A stretch of DNA of 59,096 nt from Lachnospiraceae bacterium (lineage in GTDB: Bacteria > Bacillota_A > Clostridia > Lachnospirales > Lachnospiraceae). A model generated the notes under the pieces. That model was not told the origin of the DNA, did no database searches, and saw nothing but the letters and a program-made list of their open reading frames with translations. This document shows, one piece after another, positions 9,501 to 19,747 of the stretch (position 1 is its first letter; each line of letters begins with the position of its first letter). The translations under genes were made by a program, and so were the position numbers. The stretch lies in the NCBI GenBank assembly GCA_024689605.1, contig JAILDD010000122.1:1-59096 (forward strand). Direction: 5' to 3'.

Positions 9501-11854
9501 TATCTTACTTTAATGACATATACGGATTCAAATCCGGAATCGCTGATCCCTTCATATACCACTTCACCCAGGCTGCAGAGGAATGCTGTATCTATCTCGC
9601 CCGAATACCTTGCATATTCCCGGCTGCCCGCAAAAATATATTCCACTCCGTATTTATCCAGAAGTTCCCGCACCATACTTTCATCGCCGTATGTCGCTGT
9701 ATAAATGTCATCCACATCCTCATTGCGTCCGTCAATGGGATCCACGTCGTTGTGCCACAGCCACTCATGGGTCCGCCATCCGGCCACAGTCCTTGTAGCA
9801 GCAAAGACAGAAACCCTGTCATCAAGAGTGTACGCATCGCCGCGGGCCTCCAGCACTATCGTTCCGGGTGCCACGTTTTCTTTTATCCACTCCATCGCAT
9901 AATAGTCTTCATCAGCTTCCCGCATTACGAAAAGATCTGCTTCCAGTTCTTCTTTTTCATTTTTATCCAGCACATTTCCGTACCACCTGTCGGCATAGGC
10001 AAAGAAATATGTGCATGACACCAATGTAAGCAGAAGTGCTATTATCCCCCACTTCCTCTGGCCCCTCATCTCCGGCCGAAGTATGAACCGTATCAAGACA
10101 TATCCCATGAATACTGCCATCATGGAATTGGTCTGGTAGGTCAGCTTGAACATGGTATTGAAACGTTCATATGAACCCGCATAGATATCCTTGAGATATA
10201 TGATTTCAGGAATGAGTACCAGTCCTGCTGAGCACAGACAGGTCAGCATAAGGTAGAGTTCATCTGGCAGAAGGTTCCTTAAAAATGCCCTGAGACTCTT
10301 TCCTTTCCTGTTCTTCAGGATCATCGCAAAGAATGCTGCAAACATGCCAAAGGGCAGTCCCCACATAACCACAAGCTGGTAAAACCTTGAATGCTTTGAC
10401 GTAAAGGCTACGCCGCTTGCCATAGGTACGAAACTGACAACAAAAGGAAGCGACACTATCAGGCCGCCAAGAACGAACATCACACCCTGAACTGCAGTCA
10501 GCAGGATGACATTCAGTATCTTTTTATGTTTCCTGATATTGAGTGACAGCAGAATCGAGCCGGCCACCACATAGTAGATAGCCACATCCCAGGAACTGCA
10601 CATGTAGAATATTCCCATTAAAGCTGCGCATACGATAAGCCTTGGATCAAGCAGCTCATGCAGCCAGTCTATCCTGTCCTCATCGTCGGCATATTTACTG
10701 TTACGCGCGTCTATCATGAATGAGAGAAGAAGTCCCAGGAAAGTCATGACATAAAGCTGGTTTACTACATGGGCATGCAGATCCCCCGTCACCATGGAAT
10801 ACGAGCCGAATTCGACTGCAGTCTTGTCCTCCACATCAGGGATGCTTCCGATATAGCGTGAAGAATCAGCAAACCAGTATTCCTGGTAATCCCTTGTAAG
10901 CTGAAGCATTTCCCTGACCATCGGAACCAGCTTGCTGTAGATCACATACTGCATATTTGCAGAAAAAACTGACACAGCCGCAGCAGCAAATCCTGCAGCA
11001 TAGCAATGGAACCCCTTATGATTCACATTCTCAGCCTTTTTCACTGAAGCTGCCATGAGCTCAAAAGCCAGGGTAAAAGGCAGGGTGAAATACACTGCAA
11101 AGGATGTACCCATGCCAAAGTTATATCCAAGGGACACGGTATTCCCTGAAAGCTTTGTAAGATAGGTAAAAATATACTGTCCGAAATAATAGTAGTTCAG
11201 CTTTTCCCCTGCAAACCACATGTCATCAGGCGGGAAATAATCGGTAAAGAACATCCTGTTCATGAAACCATAATCCATCATCTTTTCCTGACCGAAGGCT
11301 TCGGGTCTGAAACAGCGGTAATAGCAGAAGAAGAAAAATGAAAGAAGGAATATGAATTCCATAAACAACACGGAACCACAGGGAACCCCGTACGGGAAAA
11401 GAGCTTCAAAAAATCCGCTTCCATCCTTCTTATCATCACCATCCTGAAGTTTTTTATTTCCCTTCAGCCTTAAAACCGCCGGCACCGCCCCCAGCAGTAC
11501 AGCCATAAGCAGTGCAGCCACAATACATGCCGCGAAAGAAAACTTCATCAGATGGATAGAAGAAAATAACCACATCAGATAACCGGCAAGGAGCCAGCCA
11601 AGTATCTTGGAAAAGATCCAGCCCCTGTCGGAAAAACCCTTAAAAAGCCTGTTCACTGCGGGATACGCGGCAGCACCAAGTACAAGCATCGTAAGATACC
11701 ACAGCATCATAGGTGGAAAATCATTCCCGAATATGATCCCCGCCGCGGTTATCAGAAGTATGAAAAGGACAGGGTATATTACCCCCTGTATTTTGCTCAG
11801 CTTGAAACTGTTATCAGCACTGTTCTGTATTTCTGTCTGTATTTCTGATTCCAT
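9500..11854 (-). CDS. DUF2298 (YYY) polytopic membrane protein
   Basis: A 784-residue protein with 14 or more hydrophobic segments. The motif GDLHAHVVNQL is characteristic of the DUF2298/Chlor_Arch_YYY family, a putative GT-C-like membrane glycosyltransferase group. Loops rich in Tyr and Trp (WFAGEKLNYYYFGQY) precede it. The C-terminal soluble part contains VEYIFAGSREYARY. It overlaps the following YfhO gene by one base, and the two may act in the same envelope glycan or lipid pathway. Its biochemical role is not known. Confidence 0.85.
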   Translation of the reverse strand: MESEIQTEIQNSADNSFKLSKIQGVIYPVLFILLITAAGIIFGNDFPPMMLWYLTMLVLGAAAYPAVNRLFKGFSDRGWIFSKILGWLLAGYLMWLFSSIHLMKFSFAACIVAALLMAVLLGAVPAVLRLKGNKKLQDGDDKKDGSGFFEALFPYGVPCGSVLFMEFIFLLSFFFFCYYRCFRPEAFGQEKMMDYGFMNRMFFTDYFPPDDMWFAGEKLNYYYFGQYIFTYLTKLSGNTVSLGYNFGMGTSFAVYFTLPFTLAFELMAASVKKAENVNHKGFHCYAAGFAAAAVSVFSANMQYVIYSKLVPMVREMLQLTRDYQEYWFADSSRYIGSIPDVEDKTAVEFGSYSMVTGDLHAHVVNQLYVMTFLGLLLSFMIDARNSKYADDEDRIDWLHELLDPRLIVCAALMGIFYMCSSWDVAIYYVVAGSILLSLNIRKHKKILNVILLTAVQGVMFVLGGLIVSLPFVVSFVPMASGVAFTSKHSRFYQLVVMWGLPFGMFAAFFAMILKNRKGKSLRAFLRNLLPDELYLMLTCLCSAGLVLIPEIIYLKDIYAGSYERFNTMFKLTYQTNSMMAVFMGYVLIRFILRPEMRGQRKWGIIALLLTLVSCTYFFAYADRWYGNVLDKNEKEELEADLFVMREADEDYYAMEWIKENVAPGTIVLEARGDAYTLDDRVSVFAATRTVAGWRTHEWLWHNDVDPIDGRNEDVDDIYTATYGDESMVRELLDKYGVEYIFAGSREYARYSGEIDTAFLCSLGEVVYEGISDSGFESVYVIKVR

Positions 11855-11891
11855 AATTTTCCCGGTACCAAATAATAAAATAACCGTTCTC

Positions 11892-11972
11892 CTAAACTCC
11901 CATAGCTACATTAAACAGTCTCACCGCAAACACCGCAAGCAGTCCTATGGTCACAATTATCCATTTCCGCAC
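11892..11972 (-). CDS. Possible 26-residue membrane micropeptide
   Basis: A GTG-initiated frame encodes Arg-Lys-Trp followed by one hydrophobic helix (IIVTIGLLAVFAV). It sits between ispD and the DUF2298 gene. The purine-rich stretch directly before the start is too close to be a normal ribosome site. The hydrophobic profile is the only support. Confidence 0.25.
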   Translation of the reverse strand: MRKWIIVTIGLLAVFAVRLFNVAMGV

Positions 11973-12001
11973 CTTTCCTGATTCGGCACACCGGCTCCGG
12001 T

Positions 12002-12724
12002 TTAATTCTTGCGGTTAATCAATATTTCTTCCGCTACCTGCAGGTCATCCGGTGTTGTTACCTTTATGTTTTCATAGCTTCCCATGGTGATCTTTACTTT
12101 CTGTCCTGAATACCTTTCTGCCACCATGGCATCATCCGTGAAAAATCCGCTTAAGCCTTTATCCGATGCCTCTTTTTCAGCCTGTTCGTAGGCTGCTTTT
12201 ATCAGCGTAATCCTGAAAGACTGAGGTGTCTGTATTATCCACGCCCTTGAACGGTCTATGGTACTTTCAACGAAGCCCTCCGCATCCGAAAGCTTAATGG
12301 TATCCTTTGACGGTACCGCAGCAACACAGGCGCCGTATTCATAGGCATCTTTTATGGTATGCTCTATAACATCCACGGTAACAAGTGCCCTGGCAGCATC
12401 ATGTATGAGCAATATATCCGCATCTGATATAGCTCGTATACCGTTGTATGACGAGTTGTAGCGCTCTTTTCCGCCGGCCACTACGCTGCTCACCTTTTTA
12501 AAACCGTATCTGTCAACTATATCCTTCCTTACCTTTTCTTCATCACCCGGGGTTACCACCAGTACGATCTCTGATACGCTGCTCTTTTCAAAACAGTCAA
12601 TGGCATAATAAAGCAAAGGATGCCCGCAGAGTTCCAGATACTGTTTCGGAACATCTCCTCCCATCCTTTTTCCTGTACCGCCTGCAAGTATCACAGCCGC
12701 AGATTTTATTTCTTCCATATTCAT
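12002..12724 (-). CDS. ispD: 2-C-methyl-D-erythritol 4-phosphate cytidylyltransferase
   Basis: A 240-residue IspD that transfers CMP to MEP in the non-mevalonate isoprenoid pathway. The N-terminal nucleotide-binding loop is [28 protein letters not shown] and the Arg in [14 protein letters not shown] match further family blocks. The start overlaps the tsaD stop (ATGA). A second in-frame ATG two codons later is an alternative start. Confidence 0.95.
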   Translation of the reverse strand: MNMEEIKSAAVILAGGTGKRMGGDVPKQYLELCGHPLLYYAIDCFEKSSVSEIVLVVTPGDEEKVRKDIVDRYGFKKVSSVVAGGKERYNSSYNGIRAISDADILLIHDAARALVTVDVIEHTIKDAYEYGACVAAVPSKDTIKLSDAEGFVESTIDRSRAWIIQTPQSFRITLIKAAYEQAEKEASDKGLSGFFTDDAMVAERYSGQKVKITMGSYENIKVTTPDDLQVAEEILINRKN

Positions 12725-13743
12725 GCTCTCTGTCCCAGCCTCAGATTCGGCACCGCATTCAGATCAGGTCCGGCAAAATTACCCTTCAGGTATTCATAAT
12801 ATGCCGCAGCACCGATCATTGCCGCATTGTCGGTGCAGTATATGGGTGCCGGCCTATAGAAAACTATATTCCTTTTTGCACACTCTTTTTCCATAGCTTC
12901 CCGCAGGTGCCTGTTGGATGCCACACCGCCTGCTATGGCAAATTTTTTATCCCCGTTTTTATCAAGGGCTAACATCGCATGCTCAGTAAGAACATCCACT
13001 ACAGCCTTCTGAAAAGACGCCGCCACATCACTCTGGCTTATCTCTATCCCCTGCATATTGCATGAATTCAGATAGTTGAGCACGGCACTCTTTAATCCGC
13101 TGAAAGAAAAATCATATTCGGAATCCCCGACTTTTGCCCTGGGAAAAGCAATCGCCTCCGGATCACCTTCATCAGAAACTTTGTCTATCTTGGGACCTCC
13201 TGGATATCCAAGGCCTATGGCCCTGGCCACTTTGTCAAAAGCTTCTCCTGCCGCATCATCCCTGGACATTCCCAGGACCTCGTATTCACCATAGTCCTTT
13301 ACCCTTACCAGATGGGTATGTCCTCCCGATACCACCAGACATGGAAAAGGCGGCTCCAACTCCGGATGGTCGATATAATTTGCAGATATATGCCCCTCTA
13401 TGTGATGCACCGCGATAAGGGGCTTTCCTGCCGCATAGGCAAGTCCCTTTGCAAAAGAAACACCCACCAGCAGTGCTCCCACCAGGCCGGGACCGTAGGT
13501 TACTGCAACAGCATCCACATCAGAAAGTTCCATTCCTGCCTGGGCCAGGCTTTCCCTGACCACCCTGTTTATCCTCTCTGTGTGCTTTCTTGATGCTATC
13601 TCCGGCACAACTCCGCCATAGAGTGTATGTATATCGATCTGAGAAGAGATCACATTGGACAGGACAGTCCTTCCGTTCAGTACAACGGAGGCCGCTGTCT
13701 CGTCACAGGAAGATTCAATTGCCAGTATCTTTATATCCTTCAT
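12721..13743 (-). CDS. tsaD: tRNA N6-threonylcarbamoyladenosine synthase, TsaD subunit
   Basis: A 340-residue TsaD/Kae1 ASKHA-fold protein that transfers threonylcarbamoyl to A37 of ANN-decoding tRNAs. The metal-binding motif is HHIEGH, with [10 protein letters not shown] at the N-terminus and [12 protein letters not shown] in the middle. It works with TsaB and TsaE, both encoded upstream in the same block. Its ATG directly abuts the TAA of the gene before it. Confidence 0.97.
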   Translation of the reverse strand: MKDIKILAIESSCDETAASVVLNGRTVLSNVISSQIDIHTLYGGVVPEIASRKHTERINRVVRESLAQAGMELSDVDAVAVTYGPGLVGALLVGVSFAKGLAYAAGKPLIAVHHIEGHISANYIDHPELEPPFPCLVVSGGHTHLVRVKDYGEYEVLGMSRDDAAGEAFDKVARAIGLGYPGGPKIDKVSDEGDPEAIAFPRAKVGDSEYDFSFSGLKSAVLNYLNSCNMQGIEISQSDVAASFQKAVVDVLTEHAMLALDKNGDKKFAIAGGVASNRHLREAMEKECAKRNIVFYRPAPIYCTDNAAMIGAAAYYEYLKGNFAGPDLNAVPNLRLGQRA

Positions 13744-14352
13744 TTATTGTGTACCGTCCCTTTTTACCATATCAAAGCCCAGTATCTTCCATCTTCCATC
13801 CTCATCCTTACGCAGTATGTATACCTCTTTGGTACTCTGGTATACTGTTCCTGACTTGAGGGTGTATGTGGAATACAGCCTGGCACAATCGTACCCGTCA
13901 TGGGTGAAATACTCCACCTCCGTAGACGGCGATACCACACTGTCATAAATCGTAATATTAGATGCCTTAAAAACTTCTATATCAGCCTGCAGCGCCACCA
14001 GATAATCCACGTCGCTCTGCTGGTCCTTAAGCTCCTGGTCGAAAAGAGTCCTTGAAAGCATTGAAAGACTTGTAAGCTCCTGGTCGCTGTATTTCTCATT
14101 ATAGAAACACTTTGTTATCTCGTTGTAGTATTTGACTACCTGCACAGGTGTGGCCGGATACTCCTTGTAGGGTGCTTCGGCTATGATCTTCTGCACAGCT
14201 GTCATTTCCTTCGCAGTTTCTGTTTCCAGAGACTGCTCCCTTTCTTTGCCCCGCTGGGAAGTCATGAAAACATAGCCGCCGATAAGAGCCGCAGCCACGA
14301 TGATCATTATAATGACCGTCTTTATTATGTTTTTCTTTCCCTTACCAGACAA
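13744..14352 (-). CDS. Membrane-anchored protein, DUF6715-like
   Basis: 202 residues: a basic cytoplasmic tail (MSGKGKKN), one membrane helix (about 10-32), then an extracytoplasmic domain with a conserved-looking YPATPVQVVKYYNEITKCFYN segment and an SnoaL-like beta-sheet pattern at the C-terminus. It resembles a group of uncharacterised Lachnospiraceae proteins. It is embedded in the tsa/ispD block with no gap before tsaD. Function unknown. Confidence 0.7.
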   Translation of the reverse strand: MSGKGKKNIIKTVIIMIIVAAALIGGYVFMTSQRGKEREQSLETETAKEMTAVQKIIAEAPYKEYPATPVQVVKYYNEITKCFYNEKYSDQELTSLSMLSRTLFDQELKDQQSDVDYLVALQADIEVFKASNITIYDSVVSPSTEVEYFTHDGYDCARLYSTYTLKSGTVYQSTKEVYILRKDEDGRWKILGFDMVKRDGTQ

Positions 14353-14378
14353 ATCAGTTAGTAATGACCTTTCGCTAA

Positions 14379-15284
14379 TTAATTATTTGCTTCCCTTATC
14401 TTAAGCTCCGGGCTCTTGACGCTTACCCTTGTATTAGGCGGAACCGGCTCCGTTATGAAAGCACTACCACCAATAGTCGAATTTGCTCCGATCACGGTAT
14501 CTCCGCCAAGAACGGAAGCATTTGAATAAATAGTCACATTGTCGCAGATGGTAGGATGCCTCTTTACCCCCTGCAAGAGCTGACCCTCCCTGGTGGAAAG
14601 CGCTCCCAGCGTAACGCCCTGGTAAAGCTTTACATTATTGCCGATCACAGTGGTCTCACCTATTACCACACCGGTTCCGTGATCGATAAAGAAATACTCA
14701 CCGATGGTGGCACCGGGGTTGATATCTATTCCCGTCCTTGAATGGGCATACTCAGTCATGATACGGGGTATGAAGGGCACATCCCTGAGGTAAAGCTCAT
14801 GAGCGATCCTGTATATAAATATTGCATTGAAGCAGGGATATGAAAAAATGATTGCTTCTTTGCTGAGGGATGCGGGATCACCGTCATAGGCCGCCTGGAT
14901 ATCAGTAAGCAGCACCCTCTGTATCTCAGGAAAGCACTCTGCAAATTCATAGCTGATCTTTTCCGCCTTCTCACGTATATCGCTTGATTCGCTGTATTCA
15001 GCCCGGTCGTAGCTGAGTGCGATCACGATCTGCTTGGTCAGCTCCTCTATGATGGAACTAAGCATCTCGCCGGCAAAATAATGGGTCGTGGTCTTTTCAA
15101 AAGCCACCTGACCAAAATATCCGGGGAACATGAGCTTGCGTATAGCCTTCACTATCACGATTATCCTGTCCCTGTCCGGAAGCCTGTGGCGTCCCAGGGC
15201 ATTAAGAAGCTCTATTTCCTCATAATTTTTATTCATCTGATTGACAAGCTTATCAAGTATAGCTGTCTTTTCTTCCTGCTGCAT
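14379..15284 (-). CDS. Serine O-acetyltransferase, EpsC type
   Basis: A 301-residue enzyme making O-acetylserine from serine and acetyl-CoA, the first step of cysteine synthesis. The N-terminal 150 residues are helical. The rest is a left-handed beta-helix of hexapeptide repeats (GATIGEYFFIDHGTGVVIGETTVIG) with the catalytic His in DHGTG. The longer N-terminus resembles the EpsC branch rather than E. coli CysE. No cysK is next to it. Confidence 0.9.
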   Translation of the reverse strand: MQQEEKTAILDKLVNQMNKNYEEIELLNALGRHRLPDRDRIIVIVKAIRKLMFPGYFGQVAFEKTTTHYFAGEMLSSIIEELTKQIVIALSYDRAEYSESSDIREKAEKISYEFAECFPEIQRVLLTDIQAAYDGDPASLSKEAIIFSYPCFNAIFIYRIAHELYLRDVPFIPRIMTEYAHSRTGIDINPGATIGEYFFIDHGTGVVIGETTVIGNNVKLYQGVTLGALSTREGQLLQGVKRHPTICDNVTIYSNASVLGGDTVIGANSTIGGSAFITEPVPPNTRVSVKSPELKIREANN

Positions 15285-15311
15285 TGATGATCTACCTCGC
15301 CTTTATATCTT

Positions 15312-16226
15312 TTATTCCTCATCCTCAAACATCAGCTCGACACTCCTTCCGTCCCTTGCTGCATGGGCATTTGGAAATATCCCCCTGACCATTTTCATGA
15401 AGGGTTCCGGATTTATAAGTGCCGGACTGTAATGAGTAAGCCACATTTCCTTTGGATGGGCCTTAGCCGCAAGTTCCGCAGCCTCCCTGAATGTCATATG
15501 CTTCTTGCTCTTTGCGGACTCCTGCTTTTCATCCTCGCCGTACATGCCTTCGCATATGAATACGTCAGCATCCGCTGCATTCCGTACTATTGATTCCGTA
15601 GGCCTGGTATCCGTTGCATAGGTTACTTTTATTCCCTTCCGCTCCGGTCCCATAACCATATCCGGGGTATAAACCCTGTCTTCCTCGCTTATGGTCTGTC
15701 CGTGCTGCAGACGGTTCCAGTACTGCAGGGGTATGCCTAAGGATTTTGCCGCGTCTGCATCAAAGCGTCCCTTTCGCTCAAGCACTATGCTGTATCCGTA
15801 ACAGACCACGTTGTGGTTAACCTTAAAAGCCTGTATGTAGCCCCCGGGAATATCTATCCTTTCCTCCGGGCCGCTCAACTCGTGGAACCTTATCTTAAAG
15901 GGCAGTTCCTTTGCTATTACCCTGAGGGAATTTACCACCCTTTCAAGTCCCTTCGGCCCTATCATCAGCACATCCTCTGTTCGTTCCGAATTGGCCATAT
16001 TCAGAAGCATCCCCGGCAGGCCGCTAATATGATCTGCATGGTAATGGGTAAAGCACATGATCCCTATGGGGTTAGCGCTAAGCCCTTTTTTCGCCATTGC
16101 GATCTGGGTACCTTCGCCACAGTCTATAAGTATTGTCGTGCCGTTGCACCTGGCTGCAAGGGATGTAAGAAACCTCTTGGGAAGAGGCATCATCCCTCCG
16201 GTTCCAAGCAAACAAATATCAAGCAT
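15312..16226 (-). CDS. rnz: Ribonuclease Z
   Basis: A 304-residue metallo-beta-lactamase-fold endonuclease that removes tRNA 3' trailers. The zinc motif is THYHADHISGLPG, the N-terminal strand is LLGTGGMMPLP, and a C-terminal metal ligand sits in WLTHYSPAL. That suits tRNAs lacking an encoded CCA, as is true of the tRNA-Gln in this window. It starts two bases after rimI ends. Confidence 0.93.
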   Translation of the reverse strand: MLDICLLGTGGMMPLPKRFLTSLAARCNGTTILIDCGEGTQIAMAKKGLSANPIGIMCFTHYHADHISGLPGMLLNMANSERTEDVLMIGPKGLERVVNSLRVIAKELPFKIRFHELSGPEERIDIPGGYIQAFKVNHNVVCYGYSIVLERKGRFDADAAKSLGIPLQYWNRLQHGQTISEEDRVYTPDMVMGPERKGIKVTYATDTRPTESIVRNAADADVFICEGMYGEDEKQESAKSKKHMTFREAAELAAKAHPKEMWLTHYSPALINPEPFMKMVRGIFPNAHAARDGRSVELMFEDEE

Positions 16227-16227
16227 A

Positions 16228-16671
16228 TTAACTCCGTTTCCACATTATCAGGGCATCCTCCACAGGTTCCCTGTAAAAATCCTTCCTGATCCCTTCGGTC
16301 TTAAATCCGAGGTTTTCATACAGCGCAATGGCCCCATGATTTCCGGCCCTTACCTCCAGGGTGTAATCCTTTACTCCTCTCTCACTGCCTGCCCTCATCA
16401 GTTCGTTAAGAAGCCCGGACGCTATGCCCCGCTTTCTGTATTCCGGCTTTACCGCAACATTTACCACATCCGCCTCATCAAAACTCATTATGAGACCTGC
16501 CTGGGCAACCAGTTCATCCCCCAGATAAGCCACACGGAAAAGATATATATCCGGTTTATCCAGGCTGTCCTTAAAAGCCTGAAGGCTCCAGGGTGTTGAA
16601 AAACACATGGCTTCCAGTTCTGCAGAAGCTTCCAGGTCATTTTCTGACATAGGGCGGATCTCAGTCTCCAT
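16228..16671 (-). CDS. rimI: Ribosomal protein S18-alanine N-acetyltransferase
   Basis: A 147-residue GNAT enzyme. The acetyl-CoA loop is RKRGIASGLL after VNVAVKPEY, and the C-terminal ALYENLGFKTEGIRKDFY is typical of RimI. Its start overlaps the end of tsaB, and rimI commonly sits with tsaB and tsaE in Firmicutes. Confidence 0.92.
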   Translation of the reverse strand: METEIRPMSENDLEASAELEAMCFSTPWSLQAFKDSLDKPDIYLFRVAYLGDELVAQAGLIMSFDEADVVNVAVKPEYRKRGIASGLLNELMRAGSERGVKDYTLEVRAGNHGAIALYENLGFKTEGIRKDFYREPVEDALIMWKRS

Positions 16672-17395
16672 TCTGTTCCCTTCTCACCCTCTCGGCCTGG
16701 GATACCCTTAAGTACTCAGGCGCAAAATCCTCTGCAGGGGTGATCTTCCCTGCCCTGTAATATTCTTCAGCAAGCGCTGCCAGGCAGGCAGCATCCTGTG
16801 CGTTCCTATGGGCCGGTGCGAATATTATCTCTGACTTCATATTCTCACATATGATGTCCCTGTATACGGGAATACCGTCACCCAAAAATATAACCCTCTT
16901 TAAACTTTCTTTTGCAATTTCATCTGCAGCCCTGCACTGCTCCGCCACATCAAGGGCATCCTGAGGTTTGTGTTCCTTCAGCCGGCAGGCCATGTCCGGC
17001 CCGTCATACTCAAAACTGTAGATACCGCTGTAAACCTGGTTCCGCCTTGCATCCATCATAGGACAGATAAAATCGCCTGCGCCGTAAAACTGATAGGCCA
17101 TTGCTTCCAGCGTAGGTACTGCTATGACCGGTATTCCCAGGGCTTCAGCCATCCCCTTTGCCAGGGCAGCGCCTATGCGCAGTCCGGTAAAAGATCCCGG
17201 GCCTGCCGCCACCGCTATGGCTTCAGCCTTGCTGTTATCATACTCTGTCATCCTGCCCAGTTCTTCCAGCATTGGCAGAAGCGTTTCCGAATGTGTTTTT
17301 TTATGGCAGTTGGTATACGTGCCAGCCAGGACTCCGTCCCGCATCAGCGACACCGTTGCCGTCATACCGCTTGAATCAATTGCAATAAGGTTCAT
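16661..17395 (-). CDS. tsaB: tRNA threonylcarbamoyladenosine biosynthesis protein TsaB
   Basis: A 244-residue inactive ASKHA-fold partner of TsaD. It has AIDSSGMTATVSL at the N-terminus and AVAAGPGSFTGLRIGAALAKG, the family hallmark. It scaffolds the TsaBDE complex for t6A formation. It overlaps rimI by 11 bases and follows tsaE by 18 bases. Confidence 0.95.
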   Translation of the reverse strand: MNLIAIDSSGMTATVSLMRDGVLAGTYTNCHKKTHSETLLPMLEELGRMTEYDNSKAEAIAVAAGPGSFTGLRIGAALAKGMAEALGIPVIAVPTLEAMAYQFYGAGDFICPMMDARRNQVYSGIYSFEYDGPDMACRLKEHKPQDALDVAEQCRAADEIAKESLKRVIFLGDGIPVYRDIICENMKSEIIFAPAHRNAQDAACLAALAEEYYRAGKITPAEDFAPEYLRVSQAERVRREQNGD

Positions 17396-17413
17396 ATATG
17401 CCTCTGTGATTAT

Positions 17414-17848
17414 TTAATCTGTATTTATTTTTATAATGCGATAGTTATCACCTTTGTCCGTATCCTTTTCCATTGTGATCCGTTTCGCATTTTCCGGCAG
17501 GATATCTTCAATGAGTTCCGCCCACTCTATCATGCACACACCCCGTCCGAAGATATAGTCGTCAAATCCAACTTCCTGCATTTCCTCCGGATCCTCTATG
17601 CGGTAAACATCAAAATGGTAAAACGGCAGCCGCCCGCCTTCGTATACCTGCACTATGGTGAATGTCGGAGAATTGACATATTCCGCTATCCCCAGTCCCT
17701 TAGCTATCCCCTGGGCTAACACTGTTTTTCCGCAGCCCATATCTGCGTAAAGGGTTATAACATCACCGGGCTCTGCATTCTGCCCCAGCCTGACCCCGAT
17801 ACCAAAAGTTTCCTCCGGACTGAATGTTTCTATTATCTCTTCGCTCAT
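17414..17848 (-). CDS. tsaE: tRNA threonylcarbamoyladenosine biosynthesis ATPase TsaE
   Basis: A 144-residue P-loop protein with Walker A GCGKT, NSPTFTIVQVYEG and FYHFDVYRIEDPEE. Its ATPase activity resets the TsaBD complex. It is the first of the tsaE-tsaB-rimI genes. Confidence 0.95.
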   Translation of the reverse strand: MSEEIIETFSPEETFGIGVRLGQNAEPGDVITLYADMGCGKTVLAQGIAKGLGIAEYVNSPTFTIVQVYEGGRLPFYHFDVYRIEDPEEMQEVGFDDYIFGRGVCMIEWAELIEDILPENAKRITMEKDTDKGDNYRIIKINTD

Positions 17849-17864
17849 TTCACTACGCCTGTCT

Positions 17865-18422
17865 TTAAAATCTTATCTTTACTTTCTTAGGCTCCATATA
17901 TTTTCCGATGAGAGCCATAAGCGCCGGCAGATCATCTCCCAGCTCTTTTCTCGGAAATATCGAAGCATTCAGTTTGCCGGTATAGACTATTATGCTCTGT
18001 TTGGTGGAAACAGCTTTGGTACACTGGTCCCAGCTCACCTGTCCGCTCTCCCCATCCTGGAATACCGATATCCCGTCTGCACTTATGTCGTAGGTTATGG
18101 GCTTTTTGAACACCGGATTCATCATCTGCACCTTTGACCTGTACCACAGGTTGACCGGCAGGTACAGTATCAGCAGTACTCCCAATGCAAGGTACATTAT
18201 CTCCCCAAAGCGGAAATAGAATATCACTCCCGCCACGCCAAAGCAGACCGACAGTATCCCTGAAACCTTTGTATATGCATGGTAGATCAGGAAATCATAA
18301 AGCACCCTGCTCGTCATGTTTACGGTAAACCGAAGCTCACTCGGACTTGCAGACTTTTCAGTATTTTCCTGTTCTTCCTTCTTTTCCTCTGTATCCATAT
18401 CCTCAGCCATATCGATCATCAT
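17865..18422 (-). CDS. YcxB-like membrane protein
   Basis: About 185 residues: an acidic N-terminal tail, a helix pair near residues 50-95 (SGILSVCFGVAGVIFYF and MYLALGVLLILYLPVNLWY), then a C-terminal beta domain in which SADGISVFQDGESGQVSWDQ matches the YcxB-type pattern. ATG at 18422 is preferred over an upstream TTG, but neither has a clear ribosome site. Function unknown. It lies just upstream of tsaE. Confidence 0.65.
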   Translation of the reverse strand: MMIDMAEDMDTEEKKEEQENTEKSASPSELRFTVNMTSRVLYDFLIYHAYTKVSGILSVCFGVAGVIFYFRFGEIMYLALGVLLILYLPVNLWYRSKVQMMNPVFKKPITYDISADGISVFQDGESGQVSWDQCTKAVSTKQSIIVYTGKLNASIFPRKELGDDLPALMALIGKYMEPKKVKIRF

Positions 18423-18473
18423 TTCTCTGTGCCAAAACATAATTCGGGCATAATATAACAATATAACATAATA

Positions 18474-18508
18474 CCAAAAAAAGAGCCTGCTTGCAAATGC
18501 AGACTCTT
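18474..18508 (-). terminator. Terminator of the GH25 gene
   Basis: Read leftward, AAGAGTCTGC pairs with GCAGGCTCTT and is followed by seven T. It lies right after the muramidase stop. Confidence 0.85.
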
Positions 18509-18529
18509 CTTGCTTCCAACAGTCATTTT

Positions 18530-19699
18530 TCAGCCTTCATCAGCCTCAGGCTCTGTCATCCAGACATTCATATCCACATTGACCTTTATGCCGGGCACTG
18601 CTCCATCCGTACTGTACTGCCACATACGCACGGGATATGGATAATACATATAGTTATTGTAAAAAGCATACCAGACGGGATACATATATACTTCCCTTAT
18701 ATCCAGCATCTCGGCAAAAGTATTCGTTCCGCCGTATATCATAGGTTCGTAGCCGGCTTCCTCTATGCATTCACAGAAAGTCTTTACGGCCTCTGTCCTG
18801 ACTTCCCTGGATATCTGGTTGCCCCTGGCCGTGCTGTCATCCGGACGCTCCACGTCTATGGCTACCGGCAGGTCTATCTTGTAGGGGCTTATGGCATCAA
18901 GGACAAACTCTGCCTCCTCACGGCCCTCATCATTATCAATAGCCTGTGTGTAGAAATACACTCCAACCTTAATTCCGGCCTTAAGGGCTCCCTGGATATT
19001 ATCCTCGAAATAGTCATCCGTTACGATGGCACCGCTGCCGTATCCCCTGAAGCCTACCCTTATCATGGCATACTCAACTCCGGCATCAGCCACCTCCTGC
19101 CAGTCCACGACACCCTGGTGTTTTGAAACATCGATCACGTGGGCAATCTTAACTTCTGAATCCCCCACATATTCCATCATGCCGTTATCAGACACTGCAA
19201 AATCGCTGTGTGAATAGTTGTTCCTGGGTATTGACTCATCTACGGGGACGAAATGATATCCTCCGCCTGACATGAATATCAGATATTCCGGATAGAGCTT
19301 CCTTATCACGTCATTTATGGATGACCCCTTTTCCGTAAGCTCGATCCGGATGGATTCTTTTACATCCTGCCGGCCCGCCTCATAACCTTCCAGTCTGGCA
19401 TCATTCACCATCGAATCAACATCTATCCCGGCATACTCTTCCTGCAGCGCAGCAAGCTCAGCCTCAGCCTTCGCTGCCCGCTCGTCACTCTTTTTCTTGC
19501 CGATAAAAGCCACTGCTGTAAGTATCGCCAGCGTGATAACTGCAAAGCCCAGCAGATTGCAGATAGTGATCAGCGGCTTCCTTCTTCTACCGCCCTTTCT
19601 TTCCGGTGCGCTTTTCTTTCCGTCACCGTTTCCGCCGGTTCCCTTGGAATCTTTGCCCTTATTGTCCGTATCAAATTCACTCAGATAATCCAAATCCAT
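18530..19699 (-). CDS. Membrane-anchored GH25 muramidase
   Basis: 389 residues. A basic N-terminus (KKSAPERKGGRRRKP) leads into one membrane helix (about 43-66), a short coiled linker, and a GH25 lysozyme domain (about 190-385). DVSKHQGVVDW opens the barrel, VAIDVERP carries the acidic catalytic pair, and MWQYSTDG with VDMNVW closes it. It would cut peptidoglycan between MurNAc and GlcNAc from the outer membrane face. There is no phage context, so housekeeping wall remodelling is the likelier role. Confidence 0.9.
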   Translation of the reverse strand: MDLDYLSEFDTDNKGKDSKGTGGNGDGKKSAPERKGGRRRKPLITICNLLGFAVITLAILTAVAFIGKKKSDERAAKAEAELAALQEEYAGIDVDSMVNDARLEGYEAGRQDVKESIRIELTEKGSSINDVIRKLYPEYLIFMSGGGYHFVPVDESIPRNNYSHSDFAVSDNGMMEYVGDSEVKIAHVIDVSKHQGVVDWQEVADAGVEYAMIRVGFRGYGSGAIVTDDYFEDNIQGALKAGIKVGVYFYTQAIDNDEGREEAEFVLDAISPYKIDLPVAIDVERPDDSTARGNQISREVRTEAVKTFCECIEEAGYEPMIYGGTNTFAEMLDIREVYMYPVWYAFYNNYMYYPYPVRMWQYSTDGAVPGIKVNVDMNVWMTEPEADEG

Positions 19700-19747
19700 G
19701 TCCTATAAATTATCATAAATAAAAGAATTTATCAACCATTCCCGCAT

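Noticed and set aside
13590..13948. Overlapping rightward frames around the tsaD start
   Set aside because: Three mutually overlapping frames antisense to tsaD and the DUF6715-like gene; none has a ribosome site.
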